Assembly (NCBI GenBank): GCA_050298535.1
Contig: JBNKUI010000002.1
Coordinates: forward strand, 1 to 64,000
Length of the DNA: 64,000 nucleotides
From: JABDMH01 sp050298535
GTDB taxonomy: Bacteria > Bacteroidota > Bacteroidia > Chitinophagales > Saprospiraceae
Reading direction: 5' to 3'
Position 1 is the first letter of the stretch. Each line of letters starts with the position of its first letter. Position numbers and translations under genes: made by a program. Below the pieces are notes generated by a model. That model saw only the letters and a program-made list of their open reading frames with translations, did not search any database and was not told the DNA's origin. Below, piece after piece: positions 9,438 through 18,339 of the stretch.

Positions 9438-10037
9438 ATGAGCAGAAGATTAAGTGAGATGTTTAGAGATTCACCAATGTTGATAACAGGAAGTGTTGTA
9501 ATTCTCATGCTCTTTTGTAGTTGCGACAAAAGGAATGTTGATCCAAAAACCGTAATAATAGAGAATGATCATCATTATCTTTGTGTGGAGGCTACAGACG
9601 AAGATATCTTATTTTTCATAGAATTTTTTGATAGTTCCATCTACAGCTTATCCATCGATACTGTATCTTTCATTAATCTGTACATAGATGTAAATCAGAA
9701 TAATGAGGTGGATGGATACCAAGACGTATGTTACCATGTTAGTAGGGGAGATGACTTTTGTACTGCTTTCTTGGTAGATAGTGCGAGAACGACGTTTTGT
9801 GATCAATTTTATTCAAGAGCCAAAGCATTTTATACCTTTAATAATTCAACGGTTTTGGAAGAGGCACACCCTATATATAGCATCCGCATCCCAAAAAATG
9901 AGATAGAATTCATGAGGGCAGTTGAGTTCAATGTGTCCTTCGGTAATAGTAAGAAGTCCAGTATAACATCATATCCTCAACCCCTGGGACATATGTTCTC
10001 CTTTTCACCCCATATGAAATTCAGATATCAATATTAG
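9438..10037 (+). CDS. Putative lipoprotein, unknown function
   Basis: A 199-residue protein with a lipoprotein-type signal: a hydrophobic stretch ITGSVVILMLFCSC followed by DKRN. The ATG at 9477 (residue 14) would give a tighter lipoprotein signal than the ATG at 9438. The rest is acidic and beta-rich, with a calcium-site-like segment YIDVNQNNEVDGYQD around residue 92 and four more Cys residues between 48 and 122. I recognise no family. It lies 54 bp after the LRR protein and 6 bp before a beta-barrel-like gene, so all three may form one operon making cell-surface proteins. Confidence 0.72.
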   Translation: MSRRLSEMFRDSPMLITGSVVILMLFCSCDKRNVDPKTVIIENDHHYLCVEATDEDILFFIEFFDSSIYSLSIDTVSFINLYIDVNQNNEVDGYQDVCYHVSRGDDFCTAFLVDSARTTFCDQFYSRAKAFYTFNNSTVLEEAHPIYSIRIPKNEIEFMRAVEFNVSFGNSKKSSITSYPQPLGHMFSFSPHMKFRYQY

Positions 10038-10043
10038 ACCATC

Positions 10044-10781
10044 ATGCGTATTTTGCTTACCCTACTTTTTCTGGTACAATTAGTTCATGCTTATAGTCAA
10101 TTTAGTAGCTCTAGAATGTTCCCGAATGATTTTCATTTAATGAAGTTTGTCGATAATGATTTAGTAGGGAAGGAGCCATCAAAACGAAGGAGGAAACCCA
10201 AGAAAAACACCTATTTTATTCCCTCGCTTGGATTAAGATCCATTGATTTAGGAGGTAATTTTCATGTTGCATGGTCAGCAGCATTGGCATTTAGAATGAC
10301 AAAGGATCTTAAATTTCAAGAAATTAAAATAGCTGGTCATGTAAATGAGTATATGAAGACCTTTCTTTTTGGCAATCAAATTCTAAGAGGCACCGAATTT
10401 GAATACTTAGGATTTGATGTTGGCTATTCATACGGTTACACTTTATTCAATAATTCTACATTTCAATTGAATGGTGCCGGAATCTTTCGAATAGGGTATC
10501 GAGATATAAATGAGAATCCCGCGACTTCACGATCATACCCCATTGACCTCAACAGATATGTGATGGGTTTGGGAATGCAGATTGAATTTATCGTGCATCT
10601 TTCAAAATTTGTAGATGTAGGATTGTCAGGTGATATCCCTCTGCTTGACCTTTATCGAGAGCAGAGGACAGAGAACAACCCCTTCCTCTTGGATAGAGAT
10701 AGGATCAGCATGATTAATGCAAGTTCTATATTTAGCAGAGAGCTGGCTCTCAGGTTGAGCATTCTTTTTCAGATGGTATAG
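10044..10781 (+). CDS. Putative outer-membrane beta-barrel protein
   Basis: A 245-residue protein with a signal peptide (MRILLTLLFLVQLVHAYSQ), then a short basic segment (SKRRRKPKKN) and a series of alternating strands rich in aromatic residues (YLGFDVGYSYGYTLFNNS, FRIGYRDI) that end in a hydrophobic strand ALRLSILFQMV. This resembles small outer-membrane barrels of Bacteroidota, but no named family is evident. It starts 6 bp after the upstream lipoprotein gene and is very likely cotranscribed with it. The 112 bp after its stop show no strong terminator. Confidence 0.7.
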   Translation: MRILLTLLFLVQLVHAYSQFSSSRMFPNDFHLMKFVDNDLVGKEPSKRRRKPKKNTYFIPSLGLRSIDLGGNFHVAWSAALAFRMTKDLKFQEIKIAGHVNEYMKTFLFGNQILRGTEFEYLGFDVGYSYGYTLFNNSTFQLNGAGIFRIGYRDINENPATSRSYPIDLNRYVMGLGMQIEFIVHLSKFVDVGLSGDIPLLDLYREQRTENNPFLLDRDRISMINASSIFSRELALRLSILFQMV

Positions 10782-10893
10782 GCATCCTGGTAGGACTGCA
10801 CATAGATGTTGGGTGTCTTTGAAACCACTTTGTAGGCGAGCTATCTACGCAGACATTCTTATATTACTGGGGAATAAAAAGATCTAGTTCTAA

Positions 10894-12195
10894 ATGTTTC
10901 GATTTCTAGCATTCCTATTCTTCCTTGGCCCTTCTATTGCTACCGCTCAAAACGAAACGCCCCCGAACATCATTCTCATCATGGCCGATGATTTAGGATA
11001 TGAAACAATCTCTGCCAATGGAGGAAAGTCTTATGAAACTCCCTACATCGATCAGATGGCTGCCGATGGCATGCGATTCAATCATTGCTATGCGCAGCCA
11101 CTTTGTACTCCGACAAGAATTCAGCTGATGACCGGGATTTATAACGTGCGAAACTATGTGCGTTTTGGATATTTGGATACCATGGAGACTACCTTTGGTC
11201 ATCTTTTTAAGGATGCTGGATATGCGACGGGTATTATCGGAAAGTGGCAATTAGGAAAGGAACCAGATTCGCCACAGAAGGCTGGTTTCGAGGAGTCGTG
11301 CCTATGGCAAGTGCAGGAAGGGAGAGTGGATGAAGAGGGTAGAGATACCCGATTCTCAGCGCCGGTATTGGAGACAAATGGAGTCATTAAGGAATACAAA
11401 GCGGAGGAATATGGTCCCGATATCGTATGCGATTTTGGGTTAGAATTCATGGAGAAAAATCATAATTCCTCCAAGCCGTTTTTTCTCTACTATCCCATGA
11501 TTTTGACCCATTGTCCATTTAGTCCTACCTCCGATTCTGATACGTGGAAGGAAGATCAGGAAGCGGTGATGACCTACAAAGGGAATCCCGAGTACTTCGG
11601 AGATATGGTGAACAAAATGGATCAGTTAGTAGGTCGTATCCGAGATAAGGTACAACAACTGGGGATCGCAGAAAATACCCTGATCATTTTTACAGGCGAT
11701 AATGGCACCGACGTTCCGATCATCTCGCAACTAAATGACCGTGAAGTAGCAGGGGCAAAAGGAGCTTCTACGGATGCAGGTACAAGGGTTCCTCTGGTCG
11801 CTGCATGGCCAGGTAAAGTAAAAGCGGGATCTATTTCTGAGGTCCTCATAGATTTTACGGATTTTCTACCTACTATCTGCGATGCGGCTTCCATCGATGT
11901 GCCTGGTGCATTAGATCTCGACGGAAAAAGCTTTTTAAATGAACTCATTAGAAAGCCCTTCCACCCCAGATCCTGGATATACAGCTGGTATTCACGTTCG
12001 GGTGAAAAATCAAAGGCCAAAGTCTTTGCAAGGACCAGAGAATATAAATTGTACGACTCGGGAGCGTTTCATCGGATTGATCATGATTATTTGGAGCAGG
12101 ATCCTCTTGATTATAATGACCTGAATGGTGATCAACGAGTGACATATGTTGAATTGCAGTCGGTTTTAGATTATTATGGAGCCATGAGAGAGTGA
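10894..12195 (+). CDS. Exported type I sulfatase (arylsulfatase-like)
   Basis: A 433-residue member of the formylglycine sulfatases with a signal peptide (FLAFLFFLGPSIATAQ). The first metal-binding motif is IILIMADDLG, and the nucleophile motif is CTPTR with Cys71, the residue a sulfatase-maturing enzyme would convert to formylglycine. FTGDNGTD supplies later metal ligands. It would hydrolyse a sulfate ester on a carbohydrate or other organic sulfate in the periplasm. The length is short for the family but complete, with a slightly degenerate acidic C terminus (NDLNGDQRVTYVEL). Its stop faces the end of the permease gene 19 bp away. Confidence 0.93.
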   Translation: MFRFLAFLFFLGPSIATAQNETPPNIILIMADDLGYETISANGGKSYETPYIDQMAADGMRFNHCYAQPLCTPTRIQLMTGIYNVRNYVRFGYLDTMETTFGHLFKDAGYATGIIGKWQLGKEPDSPQKAGFEESCLWQVQEGRVDEEGRDTRFSAPVLETNGVIKEYKAEEYGPDIVCDFGLEFMEKNHNSSKPFFLYYPMILTHCPFSPTSDSDTWKEDQEAVMTYKGNPEYFGDMVNKMDQLVGRIRDKVQQLGIAENTLIIFTGDNGTDVPIISQLNDREVAGAKGASTDAGTRVPLVAAWPGKVKAGSISEVLIDFTDFLPTICDAASIDVPGALDLDGKSFLNELIRKPFHPRSWIYSWYSRSGEKSKAKVFARTREYKLYDSGAFHRIDHDYLEQDPLDYNDLNGDQRVTYVELQSVLDYYGAMRE

Positions 12196-12214
12196 AAGAA
12201 AGCAGTATAACATC

Positions 12215-14824
12215 TTAGTCATTCCTAAGCGCAGTCACAGGCTTGGATAGGGATACCCTCAGGGTATTTATTACAATTGTAATTGTAGTCAGAAGGATAA
12301 CCGTCACTGCGGGTATCAACAAAAGCCATCCCGAAATCCTAACTCTATAGTGATAATTTTGTAGCCAGTGATTCATCAATATCCATCCAGTGGGTAAAGA
12401 GATTAAAAGTGATATGATTAGGAGAACACTATGTCGGTGAAGAAATGAAGCCATTATTTGACTTGATGATGCTCCCATGACTTTTCGGATGCTAATTTCC
12501 TTGTGTCTTTTCTGCGTAGCAAATAGGGTGACACCAAATAAACCCAGGCAAGAGATAAATAGTGAAATACTGGTAAAAATACTGAACAGTGTTTTGAATC
12601 GGGCATCACTTTGATACGCTTGATTGAAGGCATCATTCAGAAAATGGAACTCAAATGTCTGATCAGAATACACATCTTGCCATCGGTCCTTTATCAATGA
12701 TATTGCACTGTTAATATCCGAATAATTGTGATATACATTGGAGTCGATTCTTACCGAAATATGGCCTCTGAAAGGATTGAATTGAAACACCAAAGGTTCA
12801 ATTTTTTCCTTGAGGGAATTTTGGTGGAAATCATTGACAACTCCGATTATTTGATACCTCGACTCGTCATTCTGTATTCGACATTCCTGGTTTATTATTT
12901 CATCTGGTGAAGAGTAACCCAGGTTTTTCAAGGTAGTCGAATTGATAATGAGTCCTTGTCTGTTCCAGCTGAAGCGACCCTCCTCAAAATTTTGACCCGA
13001 TATGAAATCGATCTTGTAGGTATCCATAAATGCAGCATCAATTCCAACCAGGTGTGCATGGATATGTTCCTGCATTTCGCCCGCTTTGAGATTTATGTCC
13101 TGGCCATTGCCACCGCCTGGAGTTACGGTAGAAGAACATAAACTACGCACTATTGACAAGTTTCCAATCTGATTTTTAATGGCACGGAATCTATCCAATT
13201 TACCATCCCAGCCATCCTTGGCAGATCGGATGACCATAGTCTGATTTAAATCTATGCCCAGATCTTGTGATCTCATATGTTGCAATTGGGCAGAAATTAC
13301 AGAGACACTAATGATCAGGATGATAGAAATACTAAATTGCAGGATTAGTAATAGACTTCGCATCCTTTCTCCGGAGAAACCGTTAGCCATAGAGTTCTTC
13401 AGCGTGGTGGTGGGGCGGAGTCCGGAAAGTAGAAGGGCCGGATAAAGCGCAGAGAGAAAGGCACCGATCAAGAATATCGCGACAAAAATAAAATTAAGCG
13501 AAGTGGATGTTTCCCAAAATTGTAAGATTCTACCAGCAGTAAATTCTTCCAAATATGGATAAGTGGTCCAAAGAAGCAGGATAGCCACTATGAGTGCCAA
13601 TACGTTTATTAACAATCCTTCATAGATGATTTGACCGAAGATTCTCCTTTTGCCCGCACCGACTATTTGTCGTACTCCAATTTCATTGGTGCGACTTAAT
13701 ACTTTTGCGCTGGTTAAATTGATATAATTGATCCACGTGATCAGAAGAATGCAAAGTGCGGTGAGGCTCATAATAATATCTGAGGTCGAAAATTCGCTAC
13801 TTGCTATTGAAGAAAGTGTAACCGAAAAATCCAGATCTCTCCCGACAACTTCCTCAAGCTCCTTTATTTCCTGTGTAAATTTTGATTCAAGAGTTTTCGA
13901 TTGCAAATTGTGGTCAAGAAGTAGGTATGTGGAATAACCGGCAAGATCCCATTCATCGTCAGGAATTGTACCCGAAGACGATTTCAAGAAGTCGAATTGT
14001 ATACTCGACCAGATCGGTACATCCTCCACCACCCCGGTAATCTGAAGTGTTTCTTTTTCACCCCACGGCAGACCAGTGATAAGCGTGTTTCCCAGTACAT
14101 TTACTTTACCAAAATACTTTATAGCTGAGGACTCTGTCAATACAATGGAATGGGGCTCTCTCAAAGCAGTGCGGGCCGATCCATGAAGAAAAGGGAAAGA
14201 GAACATCTGTGTAAAAGAAGAGTCCACCGTGAGTATACCGTGTTCATTATAGTGCGTTTTGTGCGCACTACCTCCTGTGGATGTCACCTGTGTCTCGACA
14301 TTTTGGTTGACATGTGTCATCCTGAGTACTTCGGGAAACTTTTCTAATAGAATGAGACCAAGTTTCCAGTAAGTGAGCTTGCTATGAGTGATTTTTCCAC
14401 TTTCCTCCTTTTGGGATTGTTGGACCAACATGATTCGATCTTTATTCAAATGGAACTGGTCATACATTAAATTGAATCCAACATATTTGGCAAGCATCAA
14501 TGAAGCCACCATACCTATCACTAACCCGGAGATATTAATGACCGAAAAGGTTTTGTGCTTGAGAAGACCCCTATAGATGATTCTGTTATAATGTGATAAG
14601 ATGGAGATGGTCTGATTTATATTTAAGGCTGTGAATGATTTAATAATCTCCGGCCTGACTAGCTTGAGAACATCGATGTATAGGAGGCAGATGGCTCTGT
14701 TCCGGCTAGACTTCTGCAGTCGTTGATGAAATATTTCCAGGAGATCACCTTCAATATCCTCCAGGAGGTCTGGAGGACAAAACCATCGCAGGATTCTAAG
14801 AGGAAAATTCGGAATTTTGTCCAC
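12215..14824 (-). CDS. FtsX/MacB-type ABC permease with prefix domain
   Basis: An 869-residue integral membrane protein. Residues 1-75 form the Bacteroidota permease prefix domain (ILRWFCPPDLLEDIEGDLLE), then a helix near 105, a periplasmic MacB core, three FtsX helices (about 350-470, with SRTNEIGVRQIVGAGKRRIF), a second periplasmic core, and a final FtsX half with ATQKRHKEISIRKVMGASS. This duplicated architecture is found in transporters that move lipids, peptides or antibiotics, or couple ATP hydrolysis to periplasmic work. No ATPase gene is next to it, so one must be supplied from elsewhere. It follows a PadR regulator by 11 bp, which points to drug- or stress-responsive control. Confidence 0.93.
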   Translation of the reverse strand: MDKIPNFPLRILRWFCPPDLLEDIEGDLLEIFHQRLQKSSRNRAICLLYIDVLKLVRPEIIKSFTALNINQTISILSHYNRIIYRGLLKHKTFSVINISGLVIGMVASLMLAKYVGFNLMYDQFHLNKDRIMLVQQSQKEESGKITHSKLTYWKLGLILLEKFPEVLRMTHVNQNVETQVTSTGGSAHKTHYNEHGILTVDSSFTQMFSFPFLHGSARTALREPHSIVLTESSAIKYFGKVNVLGNTLITGLPWGEKETLQITGVVEDVPIWSSIQFDFLKSSSGTIPDDEWDLAGYSTYLLLDHNLQSKTLESKFTQEIKELEEVVGRDLDFSVTLSSIASSEFSTSDIIMSLTALCILLITWINYINLTSAKVLSRTNEIGVRQIVGAGKRRIFGQIIYEGLLINVLALIVAILLLWTTYPYLEEFTAGRILQFWETSTSLNFIFVAIFLIGAFLSALYPALLLSGLRPTTTLKNSMANGFSGERMRSLLLILQFSISIILIISVSVISAQLQHMRSQDLGIDLNQTMVIRSAKDGWDGKLDRFRAIKNQIGNLSIVRSLCSSTVTPGGGNGQDINLKAGEMQEHIHAHLVGIDAAFMDTYKIDFISGQNFEEGRFSWNRQGLIINSTTLKNLGYSSPDEIINQECRIQNDESRYQIIGVVNDFHQNSLKEKIEPLVFQFNPFRGHISVRIDSNVYHNYSDINSAISLIKDRWQDVYSDQTFEFHFLNDAFNQAYQSDARFKTLFSIFTSISLFISCLGLFGVTLFATQKRHKEISIRKVMGASSSQIMASFLHRHSVLLIISLLISLPTGWILMNHWLQNYHYRVRISGWLLLIPAVTVILLTTITIVINTLRVSLSKPVTALRND

Positions 14825-14835
14825 AAGCCATTGTT

Positions 14836-15171
14836 TCAGAAGTTAAAATCAAGATCTAAATCAGTGATCTCATTCCAGAGTGTCACACGGGTTTCCATTA
14901 CTTCACGTAAAATATGCTTGCCAGCCCGGGTAAGTGTAAAGTATCTTTTTCGCTTCCCGCCCCGCACTTTGGTAGATTCTCCCAGGGTTGATGTTAAATA
15001 CCCCTTCTTTTCCAGCCGACTCAGAGCTGATCGCATGGCACCAACACTGACATTTTTCTTAAGTCTGGACTCCATATTCTCCTTAATTGCAATCCCGTAG
15101 GCTGCATCTTCTAATACAGCCACCGTGAGCATCACTATTTCTTCAAATGCACCGAGAGTTGATTTTCTCAT
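14836..15171 (-). CDS. PadR-family transcriptional regulator
   Basis: A 111-residue winged-helix repressor of the PadR type: LGAFEEIVMLTVAVLEDAAYG at the start, then the recognition region SVGAMRSALSRLEKKGYL and the wing GGKRKRYFTLTRAGKHIL. PadR proteins respond to small molecules and often sit directly before the transporter they control. Here the permease gene starts 11 bp downstream, so it probably controls its own operon. No operator could be identified in the 207 bp before its start. Confidence 0.92.
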   Translation of the reverse strand: MRKSTLGAFEEIVMLTVAVLEDAAYGIAIKENMESRLKKNVSVGAMRSALSRLEKKGYLTSTLGESTKVRGGKRKRYFTLTRAGKHILREVMETRVTLWNEITDLDLDFNF

Positions 15172-15378
15172 TAGTTTTTGCTTTGCCTGTTCACTCTGCT
15201 CGTCTTCATATAAGTCCTAAATGTATTTAAAATCAATCAAATGCGGGAACCGATTTAGTCTTAGCCCTTTAAATGATGCTAAATCCCATCAAAGAATTGC
15301 AAGAATATCTTTTGAGAGCCTCCCATACGATTAAAGAATATAGAATATGCTAACTTCCGATACAGCCAATTTAAGATC

Positions 15379-16671
15379 ATGAAAAGACGTACTTTCCTCC
15401 ATAGGTTACCTGTTTGTACTACAGCAATCATGCTGCCGGATATGGCGAGATTACTGAGTTCTTCAGAGATTCCCATAAGACCTCTTACGAGAGGCCCAAA
15501 GTACCATTGGTTTGGATACTATGATAAAATGCAGTTCAATCATAGTAATACCAAGGTTTTGGGAATGCAGGTGGATTTTGAAATGCGATCACCGACGCAG
15601 GATGATGTTATTAAGATGGGAGTCATTGATTTGGAAGATGGGGATCGATGGACAGAAATAGGAGAAAGTCGCTCATGGGGATGGCAGCAAGGGTGTATGC
15701 TGCAGTGGGTACCTGGTTCAGATAGTAAGGTGATCTGGAATGACCGAAGAGGATCTGACTTTGTGAGTACCATTAAAGATATTGAGACAGGAGATGAACG
15801 TGTCATTTCAAAGGCCATTTACACCTTAAGTCCAGATGGAAACACCGCTGTTGGAACTGATTTTGCCAGAATTCAAAACTACAGAAAGGGCTATGGATAT
15901 CCGGGTGGTGTAGATCCTTATCGGGATCAAAATGCACCTCGTAATTCCGGTATTTATAAAATAAATCTGGAGACCGGCAAGTCAGAATTGATTATCTCCT
16001 ATTATGATATCTCACAGATAGCCAATGGCGGAGAAAGTGTGGCTGATAAATGGCACTATTTTAACCATCTTCTGATAAGTCCGGATGGTAAGCGATTTAT
16101 TTTTCTGAATAGATATCGGGAATCACCGATCGCCGAGGAAGTCTTGAATAATCCTGAAGCCTATAATAAAATTAGAGGAAGGTACACCACGCGTATGTTT
16201 ACGGCTAATATCGATGGGAGGGATCTTTACTTACTGGATCCATCCGGTAAGACTTCACATTTTATTTGGAAGGATCCGTTCCGTATCACGGCATGGACAA
16301 CACCTGAGGGCAGAGAATCAGGGTTTTATGAGTTTGAAGACAAAACAGGAAACATAAGAAGGGTAGGGAAAGGCGTGATGAAAGTGAATGGTCACAACAC
16401 CTATTTGCCGGGCACTGATCAGGAGTGGATTTTAAATGATACCTATCCACAGGGTGATGCTCGAGAGCAGATACCTTATCTGTTTAATGAAGCATCACAC
16501 CGAAAAATTGAATTGGGCCGGTTTCATGCCCCCCCTACATACCATGGAGAGTGGAGATGTGATACCCATCCCAGATCCAGCAATGATGGTAAGTGGGTAT
16601 GTATAGACTCCACGCATGGTGGAAATGGGAGACAGATGTACCTCATCGATTTGCGTGGTCTTAATTTGTAA
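15379..16671 (+). CDS. Exported TolB-like beta-propeller protein
   Basis: A 430-residue protein with a KRRTFLHRL leader and a short hydrophobic stretch, compatible with Tat or Sec export. The body shows propeller-like repeats with SPDG turns (YTLSPDGNTAVGTD, LLISPDGKRFIFLNR) and a His/Trp-rich core (WFGYYDKMQFN, KWHYFNHL, HNTYLPG, YHGEWRCDTHPRSSNDG). It resembles TolB/WD40-like propellers such as oligogalacturonate-lyase-like proteins of marine bacteria, but catalysis cannot be assigned. It lies upstream of DUF4185-like and enolase-superfamily genes on the same strand, so a role in carbohydrate breakdown is plausible. Confidence 0.7.
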   Translation: MKRRTFLHRLPVCTTAIMLPDMARLLSSSEIPIRPLTRGPKYHWFGYYDKMQFNHSNTKVLGMQVDFEMRSPTQDDVIKMGVIDLEDGDRWTEIGESRSWGWQQGCMLQWVPGSDSKVIWNDRRGSDFVSTIKDIETGDERVISKAIYTLSPDGNTAVGTDFARIQNYRKGYGYPGGVDPYRDQNAPRNSGIYKINLETGKSELIISYYDISQIANGGESVADKWHYFNHLLISPDGKRFIFLNRYRESPIAEEVLNNPEAYNKIRGRYTTRMFTANIDGRDLYLLDPSGKTSHFIWKDPFRITAWTTPEGRESGFYEFEDKTGNIRRVGKGVMKVNGHNTYLPGTDQEWILNDTYPQGDAREQIPYLFNEASHRKIELGRFHAPPTYHGEWRCDTHPRSSNDGKWVCIDSTHGGNGRQMYLIDLRGLNL

Positions 16672-16778
16672 TAATCCTATTTGATGAATAACCTTGTAAT
16701 CACATTGAATAAGTGAGTAGAAAGTTGTTGCTTTGTATTGCAAAGTACTTTTAATTCTTTATTTCTTAAGTTTAGATA

Positions 16779-17084
16779 ATGACAATATCAACTCTAAAGA
16801 TCCATAGCAAGAGGTTTAGCTACATATTAATCCTCGTGGCTGCACTATTATCGATTCCTTTTATTGTAATGCAATTTACAAATGAGGTGTCCTGGAAAGC
16901 AGGTGACTTCGTTATGATGGGAATACTTCTGACTGGAGGGCTATTAATTTGTGACTTTGCCATGCAAAAGGTGAAAAAGAGTCAACACAGATTGTTAATC
17001 TGTGTCGCAGTGACTCTATTGTTCCTCTTGATTTGGGTAGAACTTGCTGTGGGAATCTTAGGGACTCCGTTTGCGGGTAGTTAG
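16779..17084 (+). CDS. Small three-helix membrane protein
   Basis: A 101-residue protein with three predicted transmembrane helices: YILILVAALLSIPFIVMQF, FVMMGILLTGGLLICDFAM and LLICVAVTLLFLLIWVELAV, and a short tail VGILGTPFAGS. Small membrane proteins with the same layout and an AVGI(I/L)G ending are common in Bacteroidota, with no known role. Transcribed alone, with 107 bp before it and 82 bp after it. Confidence 0.78.
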   Translation: MTISTLKIHSKRFSYILILVAALLSIPFIVMQFTNEVSWKAGDFVMMGILLTGGLLICDFAMQKVKKSQHRLLICVAVTLLFLLIWVELAVGILGTPFAGS

Positions 17085-17166
17085 TTACAATTAATGGAGT
17101 TTTCAAGATTACATGGAGTAAACCCCTCATTATTGTATTTTGATATAAAATATTTCTATCATTCAA

Positions 17167-18264
17167 ATGAAGGGTCTGACAATTATTCCACTTTTTTTAG
17201 TTGTAATTACAACGTCTGGTTTTGCACAAGATTCTCCTTTTCCACAGAGTGCAGTTATTAAGGGTATTGAGTTCAATTGGTCATCGCACATCAGACTGGC
17301 CTCAGGAAGTGATAATTGGCCAATTACATGGGCTGATGATGATCATCAGTACACGGTTTGGGGTGATGGAGGAGGTTTTTTTGGTACAAATAGTATCGGT
17401 AGGTCCAGTATGGGTGTGGCGAGAATAGAGGGTAACTGGCACGATTTCCATCCGTCAAATGTATGGGGTGGATATAATGCTGAAATTCCTCACGAAGTAA
17501 AGGGAAAAAGTTATGGAGTGCTTTGTGTTGATGGCATATTATATATGTGGTCTGGATTGTTTGATACAAAGAATGACCCCTTCAAGGAAGTTAAAATTGC
17601 TTCTTCAACCGATCACGGAAAGACCTGGAAGTTTGAAGAATGGACTTTTGAGAGAACGGAGGGTGTCATGATGCCCACGTTCTGCAACTATGGTAGGAAC
17701 TATGCGGGAGCGAAGGATGAATATGTGTATTCCTATTTAATCCGATTTCAATCAATGGAGGGTCCTGACAATTATGAAGATAAGGTCGCTTGGTTGAACT
17801 GCCAAAAGCCTGGTTTAATTGATTTAGCCCGGGTTCATCGGGATTCTATTCTTTATCGGAGCACCTATACATTTTATAATGGTATGTTGGATGGCCAACC
17901 TTTATGGACCCATAATATAACGGAGCGAAAACCTGTCTTCGAAAATGAAATGGGCGTTGGGTGGTGTATTAATGTAAGTTTTAATCAAGGATTGGGTAGA
18001 TATATCCTCACAACTGAGCATTCAGAAACCCATCGCGGAAATCTTAGTATTTTTGACGCGCCCAATCCCTGGGGACCCTGGACGACAGTTTATTATGAAA
18101 AAGAGTGGGGAAGTGGACATATACCTCTAAACACATTTTACTGGAATTTTTCAAATAAGTGGATGAGTGAGGACGGAAGGAACTTTTCATTGATTTTCAC
18201 AGGTAGGAAGGAAAATGATTCTTTTAATGTGATCCGGGGCAAATTTTTAACAGAGGGCAATTAA
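17167..18264 (+). CDS. Secreted DUF4185-like five-bladed propeller protein
   Basis: A 365-residue protein with a signal peptide (LTIIPLFLVVITTSGFAQ). The body resembles DUF4185, a propeller family related to glycosidases: SDNWPITWADDDHQYTVWGD, then SSTDHGKTWKF (an Asp-box-like turn of sialidase propellers), and NPWGPWTTVYYEKEWGSG near the C terminus. It could bind or cleave glycans outside the cytoplasm, but I see no certain catalytic triad. It precedes the exported enolase-superfamily gene by 75 bp and probably belongs with it in one carbohydrate locus. Confidence 0.65.
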   Translation: MKGLTIIPLFLVVITTSGFAQDSPFPQSAVIKGIEFNWSSHIRLASGSDNWPITWADDDHQYTVWGDGGGFFGTNSIGRSSMGVARIEGNWHDFHPSNVWGGYNAEIPHEVKGKSYGVLCVDGILYMWSGLFDTKNDPFKEVKIASSTDHGKTWKFEEWTFERTEGVMMPTFCNYGRNYAGAKDEYVYSYLIRFQSMEGPDNYEDKVAWLNCQKPGLIDLARVHRDSILYRSTYTFYNGMLDGQPLWTHNITERKPVFENEMGVGWCINVSFNQGLGRYILTTEHSETHRGNLSIFDAPNPWGPWTTVYYEKEWGSGHIPLNTFYWNFSNKWMSEDGRNFSLIFTGRKENDSFNVIRGKFLTEGN

Positions 18265-18339
18265 AATTATTTAACCAGTGACAGTTTGTAGTACCTGAAT
18301 TCGCTACCATTTGATTATCTTAAGATAAATCATGATAGG